Shown here in pieces: positions 17,021 to 34,639 of a stretch of 56,176 nucleotides of DNA. Location: contig NZ_JAERRF010000042.1 of assembly GCF_016741875.1 (NCBI RefSeq), positions 1-56,176 on the forward strand, read 5' to 3'. The position numbers were made by a program, and so were the translations under genes. Under the pieces are notes generated by a model. The model did not search any database and had not been told where the DNA came from. It saw nothing but the letters and a program-made list of their open reading frames with translations. This stretch comes from Streptomyces coffeae (GTDB taxonomy: Bacteria > Actinomycetota > Actinomycetes > Streptomycetales > Streptomycetaceae). The number at the start of each line of letters is the position of its first letter. The stretch's first letter is position 1.

Positions 17021-17743
17021 GTGAGCAAGCGCAGCAAGACCCTCCGCGCTTCGGACGCCAAGATCGACCGGGAGCGCGTCTACGCCCCGCTCGAGGCCGT
17101 CCGTCTCGCCAAGGACACCTCCAGCAACACCAAGTTCGACGCGACCGTCGAGGTCGCCATGCGCCTGGGCGTCGACCCGCGCAAGGCCGACCAGATGGTC
17201 CGCGGCACCGTGAACCTGCCGCACGGCACCGGTAAGACCGCCCGGGTCCTGGTCTTCGCGACCGGTGACCGTGCCGCAGCCGCGGAGGCCGCCGGCGCCG
17301 ACATCGTCGGCTCCGACGAGCTCATCGACGAGGTGTCCAAGGGGCGTCTGGACTTCGACGCCGTCGTCGCCACCCCGGACCTCATGGGCAAGGTCGGCCG
17401 CCTGGGCCGGGTGCTCGGTCCGCGTGGTCTGATGCCGAACCCGAAGACCGGCACCGTCACCCCGGACGTGGCCAAGGCCGTCACGGACATCAAGGGCGGC
17501 AAGATCGAGTTCCGCGTCGACAAGCACTCCAACCTGCACTTCATCATCGGCAAGGTGTCGTTCGGTGAGACGCAGCTGGTGGAGAACTACGCCGCGGCGC
17601 TCGAGGAGATCAACCGTCTCAAGCCGTCCGCCGCGAAGGGCCGCTACATCAAGAAGGCGACCCTGACCACCACCATGGGCCCCGGCATCCCGCTGGACGC
17701 CAACCGCACCCGCAACCTGCTGGTCGAGGACGAGGCCGTCTGA
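17021..17743 (+). CDS. rplA: ribosomal protein uL1
   Basis: 240 aa. Two-domain L1 with the hinge signature LGRVLGPRGLMPNPKTGTV (about 126-144) and IEFRVDKHSNLHFIIGK. L1 forms the mobile stalk at the E site and often represses its own operon. GTG 17021 follows AGGAG by 5 nt. Ends at a large terminator. Confidence 0.96.
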   Translation: MSKRSKTLRASDAKIDRERVYAPLEAVRLAKDTSSNTKFDATVEVAMRLGVDPRKADQMVRGTVNLPHGTGKTARVLVFATGDRAAAAEAAGADIVGSDELIDEVSKGRLDFDAVVATPDLMGKVGRLGRVLGPRGLMPNPKTGTVTPDVAKAVTDIKGGKIEFRVDKHSNLHFIIGKVSFGETQLVENYAAALEEINRLKPSAAKGRYIKKATLTTTMGPGIPLDANRTRNLLVEDEAV

Positions 17744-17761
17744 CCCAGCACGTCCCGTGCA

Positions 17762-17811
17762 GCCGCCGGGCCCCCGTACCACGTCAACTGGTGCGGGGGC
17801 CCGGCGGCTTT
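17762..17811 (+). terminator. intrinsic terminator of rplK-rplA
   Basis: A near-perfect 20-bp stem (17762-17781 with 17789-17808), loop of 7 nt, followed by TTTGCTG. Confidence 0.85.
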
Positions 17812-17875
17812 GCTGTCGGTCCCCTGGGCTACAGTTCTCAGCCAGTCATAAAAGACAGTTAAAGAGGGGGACCCT

Positions 17876-18757
17876 GTGCGCGGGACTCAGTTTGCTACGC
17901 GAGCCGTGATAGCGGCCGGGAGCGTCGTCCTGATGGTCGGGCTCACCGCGTGCGGGAGCGAGAAGTCCGACGGTGGCGGAAAGAAGTCGGGCGACACGGC
18001 GCAGGAGCAGGTCAGCAGCCCGCTGGCGGCGCTGAAGAAGGCTTCGCAGCGCACCGACCAGCAGCATTCGGCCAAGGTCGAGGGCACCACCACGATGGGC
18101 GAGGCCAACTCGTCCATGAAGGGTGAGATGGACTGGGCCGACGGTATGCGGGCCAACATGACCATCACGCAGAACGGTGGCGCCGCGGCCTCCTCGCCGC
18201 TGGCCGGCAAGCCGATGCCCGCCCGCTACACGCCCGACGCGATGTTCATGAACCTGGGCGACGAGTTCGCCGCGCAGGCGGGTGACGGCAAGCACTGGGT
18301 CAAGTACGACTACGACGTGCTCGCCGAGAAGGCGGGCCCGTCCGGCGCCTTCCTGAAGGACCAGATGCAGAACACCGACCCGGCGCGCTCGGTGCAGCTG
18401 CTGATCGCCACCGGCAAGGTCAAGAGCGTCGGCTCGGAGAAGGTGAAGGGCACCAAGGCCACCCACTACACGGGCACGGTCAAGGTCTCGGAGCTGGCCA
18501 AGATGCAGTCCAAGGACCTCAGCGAGTCCGACCTCGAGGGGCTCCAGAAGCAGCTCGAGCAGTCCGGTATGGAGACCGAGACCATCGACCTGTGGATCGA
18601 CGGCAACGACCTGCTGGTCAAGAAGCGTGAGCAGGCCAAGAGCAACAACGGCGGCTACGACTCCACCGTCTTCTACTCGGACTACGGCACCAAGGTCGCC
18701 GTCGACGAGCCGGCCTCCTCGGACACCGTGAACTTCGAGGACATCAGCGGCCAGTGA
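17876..18757 (+). CDS. secreted lipoprotein, LppX/LprG-like
   Basis: 293 aa. Lipoprotein signal peptide: basic start, hydrophobic core (AVIAAGSVVLMVGL) and lipobox LTAC with Cys 26. The mature region is polar with repeated beta-strand patterns (GTTTMGEANSSMKGEMDWA, ATHYTGTVKVSELAKM, IDLWIDGNDLLVKKRE), as in LppX/LprG-type half-barrel lipoproteins that carry lipids. Function here is unknown. GTG 17876 has AGGGGGA just upstream. Regularly found between rplA and rplJ in Streptomyces, but with its own position between two terminators/promoters. Confidence 0.8.
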   Translation: MRGTQFATRAVIAAGSVVLMVGLTACGSEKSDGGGKKSGDTAQEQVSSPLAALKKASQRTDQQHSAKVEGTTTMGEANSSMKGEMDWADGMRANMTITQNGGAAASSPLAGKPMPARYTPDAMFMNLGDEFAAQAGDGKHWVKYDYDVLAEKAGPSGAFLKDQMQNTDPARSVQLLIATGKVKSVGSEKVKGTKATHYTGTVKVSELAKMQSKDLSESDLEGLQKQLEQSGMETETIDLWIDGNDLLVKKREQAKSNNGGYDSTVFYSDYGTKVAVDEPASSDTVNFEDISGQ

Positions 18758-18775
18758 GGCCGCCGGCGACCTGAT

Positions 18776-18805
18776 TTGCCTGGCCGCGGCCCGTTCGCGT
18801 AATCT
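18776..18805 (+). promoter_or_regulatory. promoter of rplJ-rplL
   Basis: TTGCCT (18776-18781) and TAATCT (18800-18805), 18-bp spacer. Transcription from about 18812 would give a leader of about 235 nt before rplJ. Confidence 0.65.
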
Positions 18806-18811
18806 GCTTCA

Positions 18812-19045
18812 GAAGCCAAAGACCGCTGGTTGTCGCTGTGCCTCCGCAAGGGGACACGGTGGCTGAAGGATCCGCTAGCTGCGGACGACCTGCGCAGGTG
18901 ACTGTGGTTGAACTCCCGAACGGGCCCGCTGGGTCCGCAAGGTCGAGTCACGCCCCGAGCGCCTGCGCCGGGGCGTTTTCGCGTTGTTCAGCCTCCTTCC
19001 TTCAGGCCGAAGCGGTCCTCATCACCCGGAAGGAGGCCGAGGATC
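18812..19045 (+). promoter_or_regulatory. rplJ leader, probable L10(L12) autoregulatory RNA
   Basis: A long untranslated leader before rplJ is the classical site where L10-L12 complex binds and represses. This one includes a structured region (about 18885-18950, with CGGGCCCGCTGGGTCCG) followed by a terminator-like hairpin, suggesting attenuation rather than only translational repression. The assignment rests on position and structure; the L10-binding kink-turn was not verified. Confidence 0.55.
18951..18979 (+). terminator. attenuator hairpin in the rplJ leader
   Basis: CGCCCCG (18951-18957) pairs with CGGGGCG (18969-18975), followed at once by TTTT. It lies 67 nt before the rplJ start, so readthrough must be regulated for L10/L12 synthesis. 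Confidence 0.6.
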
Positions 19046-19609
19046 ATGGCGAGTCCTGACAAGGTCGCAGCCGTCGAGGAGATGCGGGAGAAGTTCCGCA
19101 GCTCCAACGCTGCCGTCGTGACCGCGTACACCGGTCTCACCGTTGCCCAGCTCAAGGAGCTGCGCCGTTCGCTCGGTGAGAACGCTCAGTACCGTGTGGT
19201 GAAGAACACGCTGACCAAGATCGCGGCCAACGAGGTCGGGATCAACCAGCTCGACGACCTGTTCGTGGGTTCGTCGGCCGTCGCCTTTGTGACCGGTGAC
19301 CCGGTCGAGGCGGCGAAGGGTCTCCGTGACTTCGCCAAGGAAAACCCCGCTCTTGTGATCAAGGGCGGCGTGCTCGACGGCAAGGCGCTGTCCGCCGACG
19401 AGATCAAGAAGCTCGCGGACCTCGAGTCCCGCGAGGTGCTGCTCGCCAAGCTGGCGGGTGCGATGAAGGCCAAGCAGTCCCAGGCTGCGGCGCTCTTCCA
19501 GGCCCCGCTGTCGAAGTTCGTCCGCACCGCGGAGGCGCTCCGGCAGAAGCAGGCCGACCAGGGCGGTGCCGACACCCCGGCTCCCGCCGAGGCCGAGGCC
19601 GCCGAGTAA
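19046..19609 (+). CDS. rplJ: ribosomal protein uL10
   Basis: 187 aa. N-terminal rRNA-binding domain (KFRSSNAAVVTAYTGLTVAQ, YRVVKNTLTKIAA) and C-terminal helix that binds L7/L12 dimers. It anchors the stalk that recruits translation factors. ATG 19046 lies after GGAGGCCGAGGATC. The reading frame stays open upstream through the attenuator, but homology begins at MASPDKV. Confidence 0.96.
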   Translation: MASPDKVAAVEEMREKFRSSNAAVVTAYTGLTVAQLKELRRSLGENAQYRVVKNTLTKIAANEVGINQLDDLFVGSSAVAFVTGDPVEAAKGLRDFAKENPALVIKGGVLDGKALSADEIKKLADLESREVLLAKLAGAMKAKQSQAAALFQAPLSKFVRTAEALRQKQADQGGADTPAPAEAEAAE

Positions 19610-19690
19610 TCAGGCCCCGGTCGCAGCGGGCCCGTAAGCCCGCCGACATGTACATCCGGCACCTGCCGACTTAGTGGAAGGACCGCCATC

Positions 19691-20077
19691 ATGGCGAAGC
19701 TCAGCCAGGAAGAGCTCCTCGAGCAGTTCGAGAACCTGACCCTCATCGAGCTCTCCGAGTTCGTGAAGGCCTTCGAGGAGAAGTTCGACGTCACCGCCGC
19801 CGCCCCGGCCGCCGTCGCCGTCGCCCCGGGTGCCCCGGGCGCCGTCGCCGAGGCCGAGCCGGAGAAGGACGAGTTCGACGTCATCCTCACCGGCGCCGGC
19901 GACAAGAAGATCCAGGTCATCAAGGTCGTGCGTGAGCTGACCTCGCTGGGTCTGAAGGAGGCCAAGGACCTCGTCGACGGCACCCCGAAGCCGGTCCTCG
20001 AGAAGGTCAACAAGGAGGCCGCGGACAAGGCCGCCGAGTCCCTCAAGGGCGCCGGCGCCTCCGTCGAGGTCAAGTGA
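19691..20077 (+). CDS. rplL: ribosomal protein bL12 (L7/L12)
   Basis: 128 aa. N-terminal dimerisation helices (LSQEELLEQFENLTLIELSE), an Ala/Pro/Val-rich hinge (about 36-55) and the C-terminal factor-binding domain (FDVILTGAGDKKIQVIKVVR, LGLKEAKDLVDG). Recruits EF-Tu, EF-G and IF2 to the ribosome. RBS GGAAGGA. Followed by a hairpin that probably limits readthrough into rpoB. Confidence 0.96.
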   Translation: MAKLSQEELLEQFENLTLIELSEFVKAFEEKFDVTAAAPAAVAVAPGAPGAVAEAEPEKDEFDVILTGAGDKKIQVIKVVRELTSLGLKEAKDLVDGTPKPVLEKVNKEAADKAAESLKGAGASVEVK

Positions 20078-20132
20078 CCTTTCGGCCCATCGCCACGCGC
20101 CTTCGGCGCACGGCGGTGAGGCCGGACTCCGC

Positions 20133-20164
20133 AAGGGCGATCACCCGTTCGGGTGGTCGCCCTT
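20133..20164 (+). terminator. hairpin after rplL
   Basis: AAGGGCGATCACCC (20133-20146), GTTC loop, GGGTGGTCGCCCTT (20151-20164): 14-bp stem with one G-U pair and no U-tract. May act as partial terminator or processing site between rplL and rpoB. Confidence 0.6.
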
Positions 20165-20469
20165 CGGCGTACCCGTGACGGCTACGTTGTCTTGTCGGTT
20201 GCGACAGGTATGGTGATCTTCGTTGCCCGTCGCCACGCCCTGTGACGATCTCGCCGGAGTGGGGGGCCTTGACGAACGGCACGCAGCGCGCAATTCTCAG
20301 GACGCGACGTCACAGCGATCCAAACTCCGAGGCATGGATCGTCGGCGAAGCGGGCAGTATCGATATGCGCTCCCGGCGGGTGGCCGCCGGACAGGGCTGT
20401 GAAGACAACGAGGGGCGAGCCCCTCACCGGAGGGAGAGATTGGCACTGCCGGTCTCACAAACTCGGCGC
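20165..20469. other. rplL-rpoB intergenic region upstream of the rpoB promoter
   Basis: About 300 nt without a supported gene. It contains a possible weak promoter (TTGTCT 20187-20192, TATGGT 20209-20214, 16 bp apart) and the hairpin GAGGGGCGAGCCCCTC (about 20410-20425). A frame from GTG 20242 to 20520 is open but has no ribosome binding site or recognisable product. Confidence 0.45.
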
Positions 20470-20498
20470 TGGACATCAGTGTGCCAAGTGGCTACACT
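20470..20498 (+). promoter_or_regulatory. rpoB-rpoC promoter
   Basis: TGGACA (20470-20475) and TACACT (20493-20498) with a 17-bp spacer, an excellent vegetative (HrdB-type) match. Start near 20505 gives a leader of about 155 nt. Confidence 0.75.
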
Positions 20499-20659
20499 GA
20501 CCCTTTGCGCTGCCTGTTAGCTGCTCCCTGCCCGTCACCAGGGGCATGCCCACCTTCGAGCACAGCCGATGAAAACGCCCTGACCAGGGATTTCATCCAT
20601 GGGCTCTCGGTGGGACCGGTACGCGCGTAGTGAGTCCGAGCCCTCGGAAGGACCCCCTC

Positions 20660-24142
<3,483 letters not shown>

Positions 24143-24242
24143 CGGGTCTGGCCGGGGCGGCTGTTCCACCGGACGCCCCGGCCTCTCCCCGGACCCCCAG
24201 TCAGACCCGAAGACACGACCCTGAAAGAGGGATTGACGACAA

Positions 24243-28142
<3,900 letters not shown>

Positions 28143-28171
28143 GACCGGCCCGAGGGCTGGTAAACGTTCAC

Positions 28172-28205
28172 AGGGCGGTCACCCCATGGCGGGGGTGGCC
28201 GCCCT
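28172..28205 (+). terminator. terminator of rpoBC
   Basis: AGGGCGGTCACCCC (28172-28185) pairs with GGGG-TGGCCGCCCT (to 28205), 14-bp stem with one G-U pair, 30 nt after the rpoC stop. Confidence 0.75.
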
Positions 28206-28250
28206 GCGGCTATGCTCCGGGTTGGTGTGTCCAGCGCGTGTGCATTTGTT

Positions 28251-28279
28251 TTGACCGGAGCCGATGCGGTAGGTACGCT
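28251..28279 (+). promoter_or_regulatory. str operon promoter
   Basis: TTGACC (28251-28256) and TACGCT (28274-28279) with a 17-bp spacer, near consensus for HrdB. Transcription from about 28286 gives a leader of about 190 nt before rpsL. Confidence 0.78.
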
Positions 28280-28285
28280 CTGACC

Positions 28286-28474
28286 TTGTGCCTGGGGTGT
28301 CCCTGGGCTCCTGTGCGCGCTTCTAGACCGCTCGGGGGCCCGAGGTGTCGACACCAACAATTCGCACTCTCCTGACATTCGCAGGGGTCTGCGGTGCGCG
28401 ACACACCCGACCGCGTGGGTCGGAGAAATCCCAGGTTAGCTTTACCGAGACGGCACACAGAAACCGGAGAAACG
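28286..28474 (+). promoter_or_regulatory. rpsL leader region
   Basis: Untranslated leader of the str operon, with GCTCGGGGGCCCGAGG (about 28331-28346) as a hairpin and the element shared with the S10 leader at 28396-28423. No other coding region seen. Confidence 0.5.
28396..28423 (+). repeat. leader element shared with the S10 operon, copy 1
   Basis: 27 of 28 nt identical to 40782-40809. The core CCCGACCGCGTGGGTCGG folds as CCGACC-GCGTG-GGTCGG. In the rpsL frame it reads RDTPDRVGR. Lies 51 nt before rpsL. Function unknown. Confidence 0.8.
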
Positions 28475-28846
28475 GTGCCTACGATCCAGCAGCTGGTCCG
28501 CAAGGGCCGCCAGGACAAGGTCGAGAAGAACAAGACCCCCGCCCTCGCGGGGTCGCCGCAGCGCCGTGGTACATGCACCCGCGTGTTCACCACGACGCCG
28601 AAGAAGCCGAACTCGGCGCTCCGCAAGGTCGCGCGTGTCCGGCTGAGCAGTGGGATCGAGGTCACCGCCTACGTCCCGGGTGAGGGGCACAACCTGCAGG
28701 AGCACTCCATCGTGCTCGTGCGTGGCGGTCGTGTGAAGGACCTGCCGGGTGTTCGTTACAAGATCATCCGCGGCTCCCTCGACACGCAGGGCGTCAAGAA
28801 CCGCAAGCAGGCTCGCAGCCGCTACGGCGCCAAGAAGGAGAAGTAA
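28475..28846 (+). CDS. rpsL: ribosomal protein uS12
   Basis: 123 aa. Decoding-centre protein: TPKKPNSALRKVARVRL (K43) and GGRVKDLPGVRY (K88), the residues altered in streptomycin-resistant or antibiotic-overproducing mutants, are both wild type. GTG 28475 has GGAG 5 nt upstream; the frame is open upstream to GTG 28394 through the shared leader element, but family homology starts at PTIQQLVR. First gene of the str operon. Confidence 0.97.
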   Translation: MPTIQQLVRKGRQDKVEKNKTPALAGSPQRRGTCTRVFTTTPKKPNSALRKVARVRLSSGIEVTAYVPGEGHNLQEHSIVLVRGGRVKDLPGVRYKIIRGSLDTQGVKNRKQARSRYGAKKEK

Positions 28847-28848
28847 GA

Positions 28849-29319
28849 ATGCCTCGTAAGGGTCCCGCCCCGAAGCGCCCGGTCATCATCGACCCGGTTT
28901 ACAACTCTCCTCTGGTGACGTCCCTCATCAACAAGGTGCTGCTGAACGGCAAGCGCTCCACCGCCGAGCGCATCGTCTACGGCGCCATGGAGGGCCTGCG
29001 CGAGAAGTCCGGCAACGACCCGGTCATCACCCTCAAGCGCGCGCTGGAGAACGTGAAGCCGACCCTCGAGGTCCGCTCCCGTCGTGTCGGTGGCGCCACC
29101 TACCAGGTTCCGGTCGAGGTCCGTCCCGGCCGTTCCTCCACCCTCGCGCTGCGCTGGCTCGTGGGCTACTCGCGCGCTCGTCGCGAGAAGACCATGACCG
29201 AGCGGCTGATGAACGAGCTGCTGGACGCCAGCAATGGTCTGGGCGCCTCTGTCAAGCGGCGTGAGGACACCCACAAGATGGCCGAGTCCAACAAGGCCTT
29301 CGCGCACTACCGCTGGTAG
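28849..29319 (+). CDS. rpsG: ribosomal protein uS7
   Basis: 156 aa. Nucleates the 30S head: PRKGPAPKRPVIIDPVYNS start, VGGATYQVPVEVRP (about 82-95) and the C-terminal KRREDTHKMAESNKAFAHYRW. In E. coli it autoregulates the str operon. Two nt after rpsL, so translation is probably coupled. Confidence 0.97.
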   Translation: MPRKGPAPKRPVIIDPVYNSPLVTSLINKVLLNGKRSTAERIVYGAMEGLREKSGNDPVITLKRALENVKPTLEVRSRRVGGATYQVPVEVRPGRSSTLALRWLVGYSRARREKTMTERLMNELLDASNGLGASVKRREDTHKMAESNKAFAHYRW

Positions 29320-29357
29320 TCGCTACCCCATCGAGAACCGAGAGAAGACTGAGCCAT

Positions 29358-31478
<2,121 letters not shown>

Positions 31479-31706
31479 GTCGGGTTCATCCCGATTGCTC
31501 ACCCTTTAGGCTGGAGCAAAAGGCATCGGGGCATTCCGTCATAGATCGTCCGTACCGGGCGGTCCATGGCGGGGCCCCGGCCGCCGGCCCCCCATACGAA
31601 TACGGCGAAGGGCATCCCCCTCGGGGTCCTGGCCGGTTCGGTAAGACCACCTGAACCCATCCGCAAAGTGTGGATGCGTACAGAACCACTCCACAGGAGG
31701 ACCCCA
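31479..31706. other. fusA-tuf spacer
   Basis: 228 nt, wider than other gaps in the operon. In some Streptomyces tuf1 has its own promoter here; I see no convincing -35/-10 pair. GGGCATCCCCCTCGGGGTCC is the main inverted repeat (about 31614-31633). No gene seen. Confidence 0.4.
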
Positions 31707-32900
<1,194 letters not shown>

Positions 32901-32922
32901 CCTGACGCTCCCCGGAGCATTC

Positions 32923-32959
32923 GGAGCCCCATTCGCCGCAGGACGGCGGGTGGGGCTCC
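32923..32959 (+). terminator. str operon terminator
   Basis: GGAGCCCCA (32923-32931) pairs with TGGGGCTCC (32951-32959); an inner CGCCG/CGGCG stem strengthens it. The right arm is part of a tandem repeat. Confidence 0.75.
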
Positions 32960-33005
32960 GTCGTATGTGGGGCTCGGCCGTATGTGGGGCTCCGTCGTAT
33001 GTGGG
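32950..33005 (+). repeat. 17-bp tandem repeat, about 3.3 copies
   Basis: Unit GTGGGGCTCCGTCGTAT at 32950-32966, 32967-32983 (two changes) and 32984-33000 (exact), then GTGGG. Each copy duplicates the right arm of the tuf terminator, so three alternative hairpins are possible. Confidence 0.85.
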
Positions 33006-33053
33006 TACTCGGCAGCCACATCGACGCTGAGTCCGACCCTCGGGAGCGAACAG

Positions 33054-33569
33054 ATGACGAGCAACGGCAAGATCGCTATAGCGGTTGCCGGAGGTTATCT
33101 CCTCGGGCGCACGAAGAAGGCGAAGCTGGCCTTCGGGCTCGGCATGATGCTGGCCGGGAAGAAGATCTCCCTTGATCCGCAAGCGTTGGCGAAGGCCCTC
33201 GCCGACTCCCCGCTGCTCAGCGGGTTGAACGCGCAGGCGCGCAAGGAGCTGGTCGACGCCGCGAGGACGGCCGCGACCAAGGCGGTGACCGACCGGGCCA
33301 ACACCCTCGCCGACTCCCTCCACGACCGCACGCTGAGCCTGCGGGGGGAGCGCGACGAAGCCTCCGCGGACGCCGAGGAGGAGCGCGAGGACGAGGCCGA
33401 GGGCGAGGCCGAGGAGGAGCGCGAACGGGCCCCGAGGGCACGCCGTACGGCCCCCGCCAAGAAGACCGCCTCCAAGGCGGCGTCGAAGGCCCCGGCCCGC
33501 CCTACCCGGAAGACCGCTTCCTCCTCCGCCCCCAGGGCGAAGAAGACCGCGGGAGGCCGCCGTGGCTGA
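33054..33569 (+). CDS. gas-vesicle accessory protein GvpY-like
   Basis: 171 aa. A Gly/Ala-rich N-terminus IAIAVAGGYLLGRTKKAKLAFGL... AGKK (about 5-38) precedes a helical part (KALADSPLLSGLNAQARKEL), a Glu-rich stretch (about 105-125) and a Lys/Ala/Pro-rich basic tail (PAKKTASKAASKAPARP). From memory this is the architecture of the actinobacterial protein often miscalled DNA primase and named GvpY in Streptomyces gas-vesicle clusters. ATG 33054 has GGGAG 7 nt upstream. It overlaps the next gene by 8 nt. No gvpA, J, L or K is present in the window. Confidence 0.62.
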   Translation: MTSNGKIAIAVAGGYLLGRTKKAKLAFGLGMMLAGKKISLDPQALAKALADSPLLSGLNAQARKELVDAARTAATKAVTDRANTLADSLHDRTLSLRGERDEASADAEEEREDEAEGEAEEERERAPRARRTAPAKKTASKAASKAPARPTRKTASSSAPRAKKTAGGRRG

Positions 33570-34587
33570 CACGCTGGGCAGGCTGAAGGACGAGATCGCC
33601 AGGAACCCGGCCGCCGACCGCCTCAAGGACGAGCTCCAGAGCTATCTCCGGGCCCGGGCCGGCCATGCGCTCACCGGACTGAGCGGCGGACTGAGCGGCG
33701 GTCTGGCCAAGGGCACGCAGGCGCTGGCCGAGGGGAAGTCACCGGGCCGGGCCGCGCTGAAGGCCGGAACCGCGCAGCTCAAGGAGTCCGTCAAGGAAAA
33801 AATCACAGGGCTGTTCGGCACGGGCCGCGGCAAGAGCGGCGGTGGCACGTCGAAGACCGTGACGATCGTCGAGGACATCGACGTCGGGGTGCCGGTCCGC
33901 GAGGCATACGACCAGTGGACCCAGTTCCAGGAGTTCAGCACCTTCGCCAAGGGCGTTGTCAGCGTCGAGCAGGGCGACGAGCTGAACAGCAACTGGAAGG
34001 TGAAGGTTGCCAAGTCCACCCGCAGTTGGCGGGCGGACGTCACCGAGCAGGTGCCCGACGAACGGATCACCTGGACCACCGAGGGAGCCAAGGGCACCGT
34101 CAAGGGCGTGGTCACCTTCCACCCGCTCGGCGACAACCTCACCAAGGTGCTGCTGGTCCTGGAGTACGTCCCGAAGGGGCTCTTCGAGAAGACCGGCAAC
34201 CTCTGGCGCGCCCAGGGCCGTCGGGCCCGGCTCGACCTCAAGCTCTACCGCAAGTTCATCATGATGCGCGGCGAGGCCACGGACGGCTGGCGCGGCGAGA
34301 TCCGGGACGGCGAGGTGGTCATGGACCACCGGACCGCCGTGGAGGAGGAAGAGCGCGCGGAGGCCGGGGGAGAGGCCGATGAGCCGGAGGACGCTTACGA
34401 GGACGATGCCGAAGACGCGGCCCTCGATGGGGACGAGGGGTACGAGGAGGAGCTCGAACCCGGCGAGGAGTACGAGGACGAAGACGAGGCTGGGCACGAC
34501 CCCGCGTACGAGGACGAGGACGAGGCCGAGGACGAGGAGGACGAGGCGGAGGCGGAGGCCGAGGAGCGGGAGCCCGTCCGCCGCTGA
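33562..34587 (+). CDS. SRPBCC-fold protein, GvpZ-like, with acidic tail
   Basis: 341 aa. Residues 1-95 are helical (DRLKDELQSYLRARAGHALT, KSPGRAALKAGTAQLKESVK). A START/polyketide-cyclase-like domain follows (about 97-215): VTIVEDIDVGVPVREAYDQW, FSTFAKGVVSV, DERITWTTEGAKGTVKGVVT, FEKTGNLWRAQGRRARLDLK. The last 75 residues are almost entirely Asp/Glu. This order matches the GvpZ/SRPBCC gene that follows GvpY in Streptomyces gas-vesicle clusters. GTG 33562 follows GGGAGG. Role unknown; probably a partner of the preceding protein, with complementary basic and acidic tails. Confidence 0.68.
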   Translation: MADTLGRLKDEIARNPAADRLKDELQSYLRARAGHALTGLSGGLSGGLAKGTQALAEGKSPGRAALKAGTAQLKESVKEKITGLFGTGRGKSGGGTSKTVTIVEDIDVGVPVREAYDQWTQFQEFSTFAKGVVSVEQGDELNSNWKVKVAKSTRSWRADVTEQVPDERITWTTEGAKGTVKGVVTFHPLGDNLTKVLLVLEYVPKGLFEKTGNLWRAQGRRARLDLKLYRKFIMMRGEATDGWRGEIRDGEVVMDHRTAVEEEERAEAGGEADEPEDAYEDDAEDAALDGDEGYEEELEPGEEYEDEDEAGHDPAYEDEDEAEDEEDEAEAEAEEREPVRR

Positions 34588-34600
34588 CCCTCGCGCCCGC

Positions 34601-34628
34601 CCCCGGGTCGCGCCGCGCGGGCCCGGGG
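34601..34628. terminator. bidirectional terminator hairpin
   Basis: CCCCGGG (34601-34607) and CCCGGGG (34622-34628) with a GC-rich loop, between convergent genes ending at 34587 and 34640. Confidence 0.55.
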
Positions 34629-34639
34629 AGCGCTGGTGC

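Noticed and set aside
18908..19045. N-terminal extension of rplJ through the leader
   Set aside because: The frame is open but passes through the attenuator hairpin; L10 homology begins at ATG 19046.
20242..20520. 92-aa frame upstream of rpoB
   Set aside because: No ribosome site, spans the rpoB promoter, product unlike any family; kept as non-coding.
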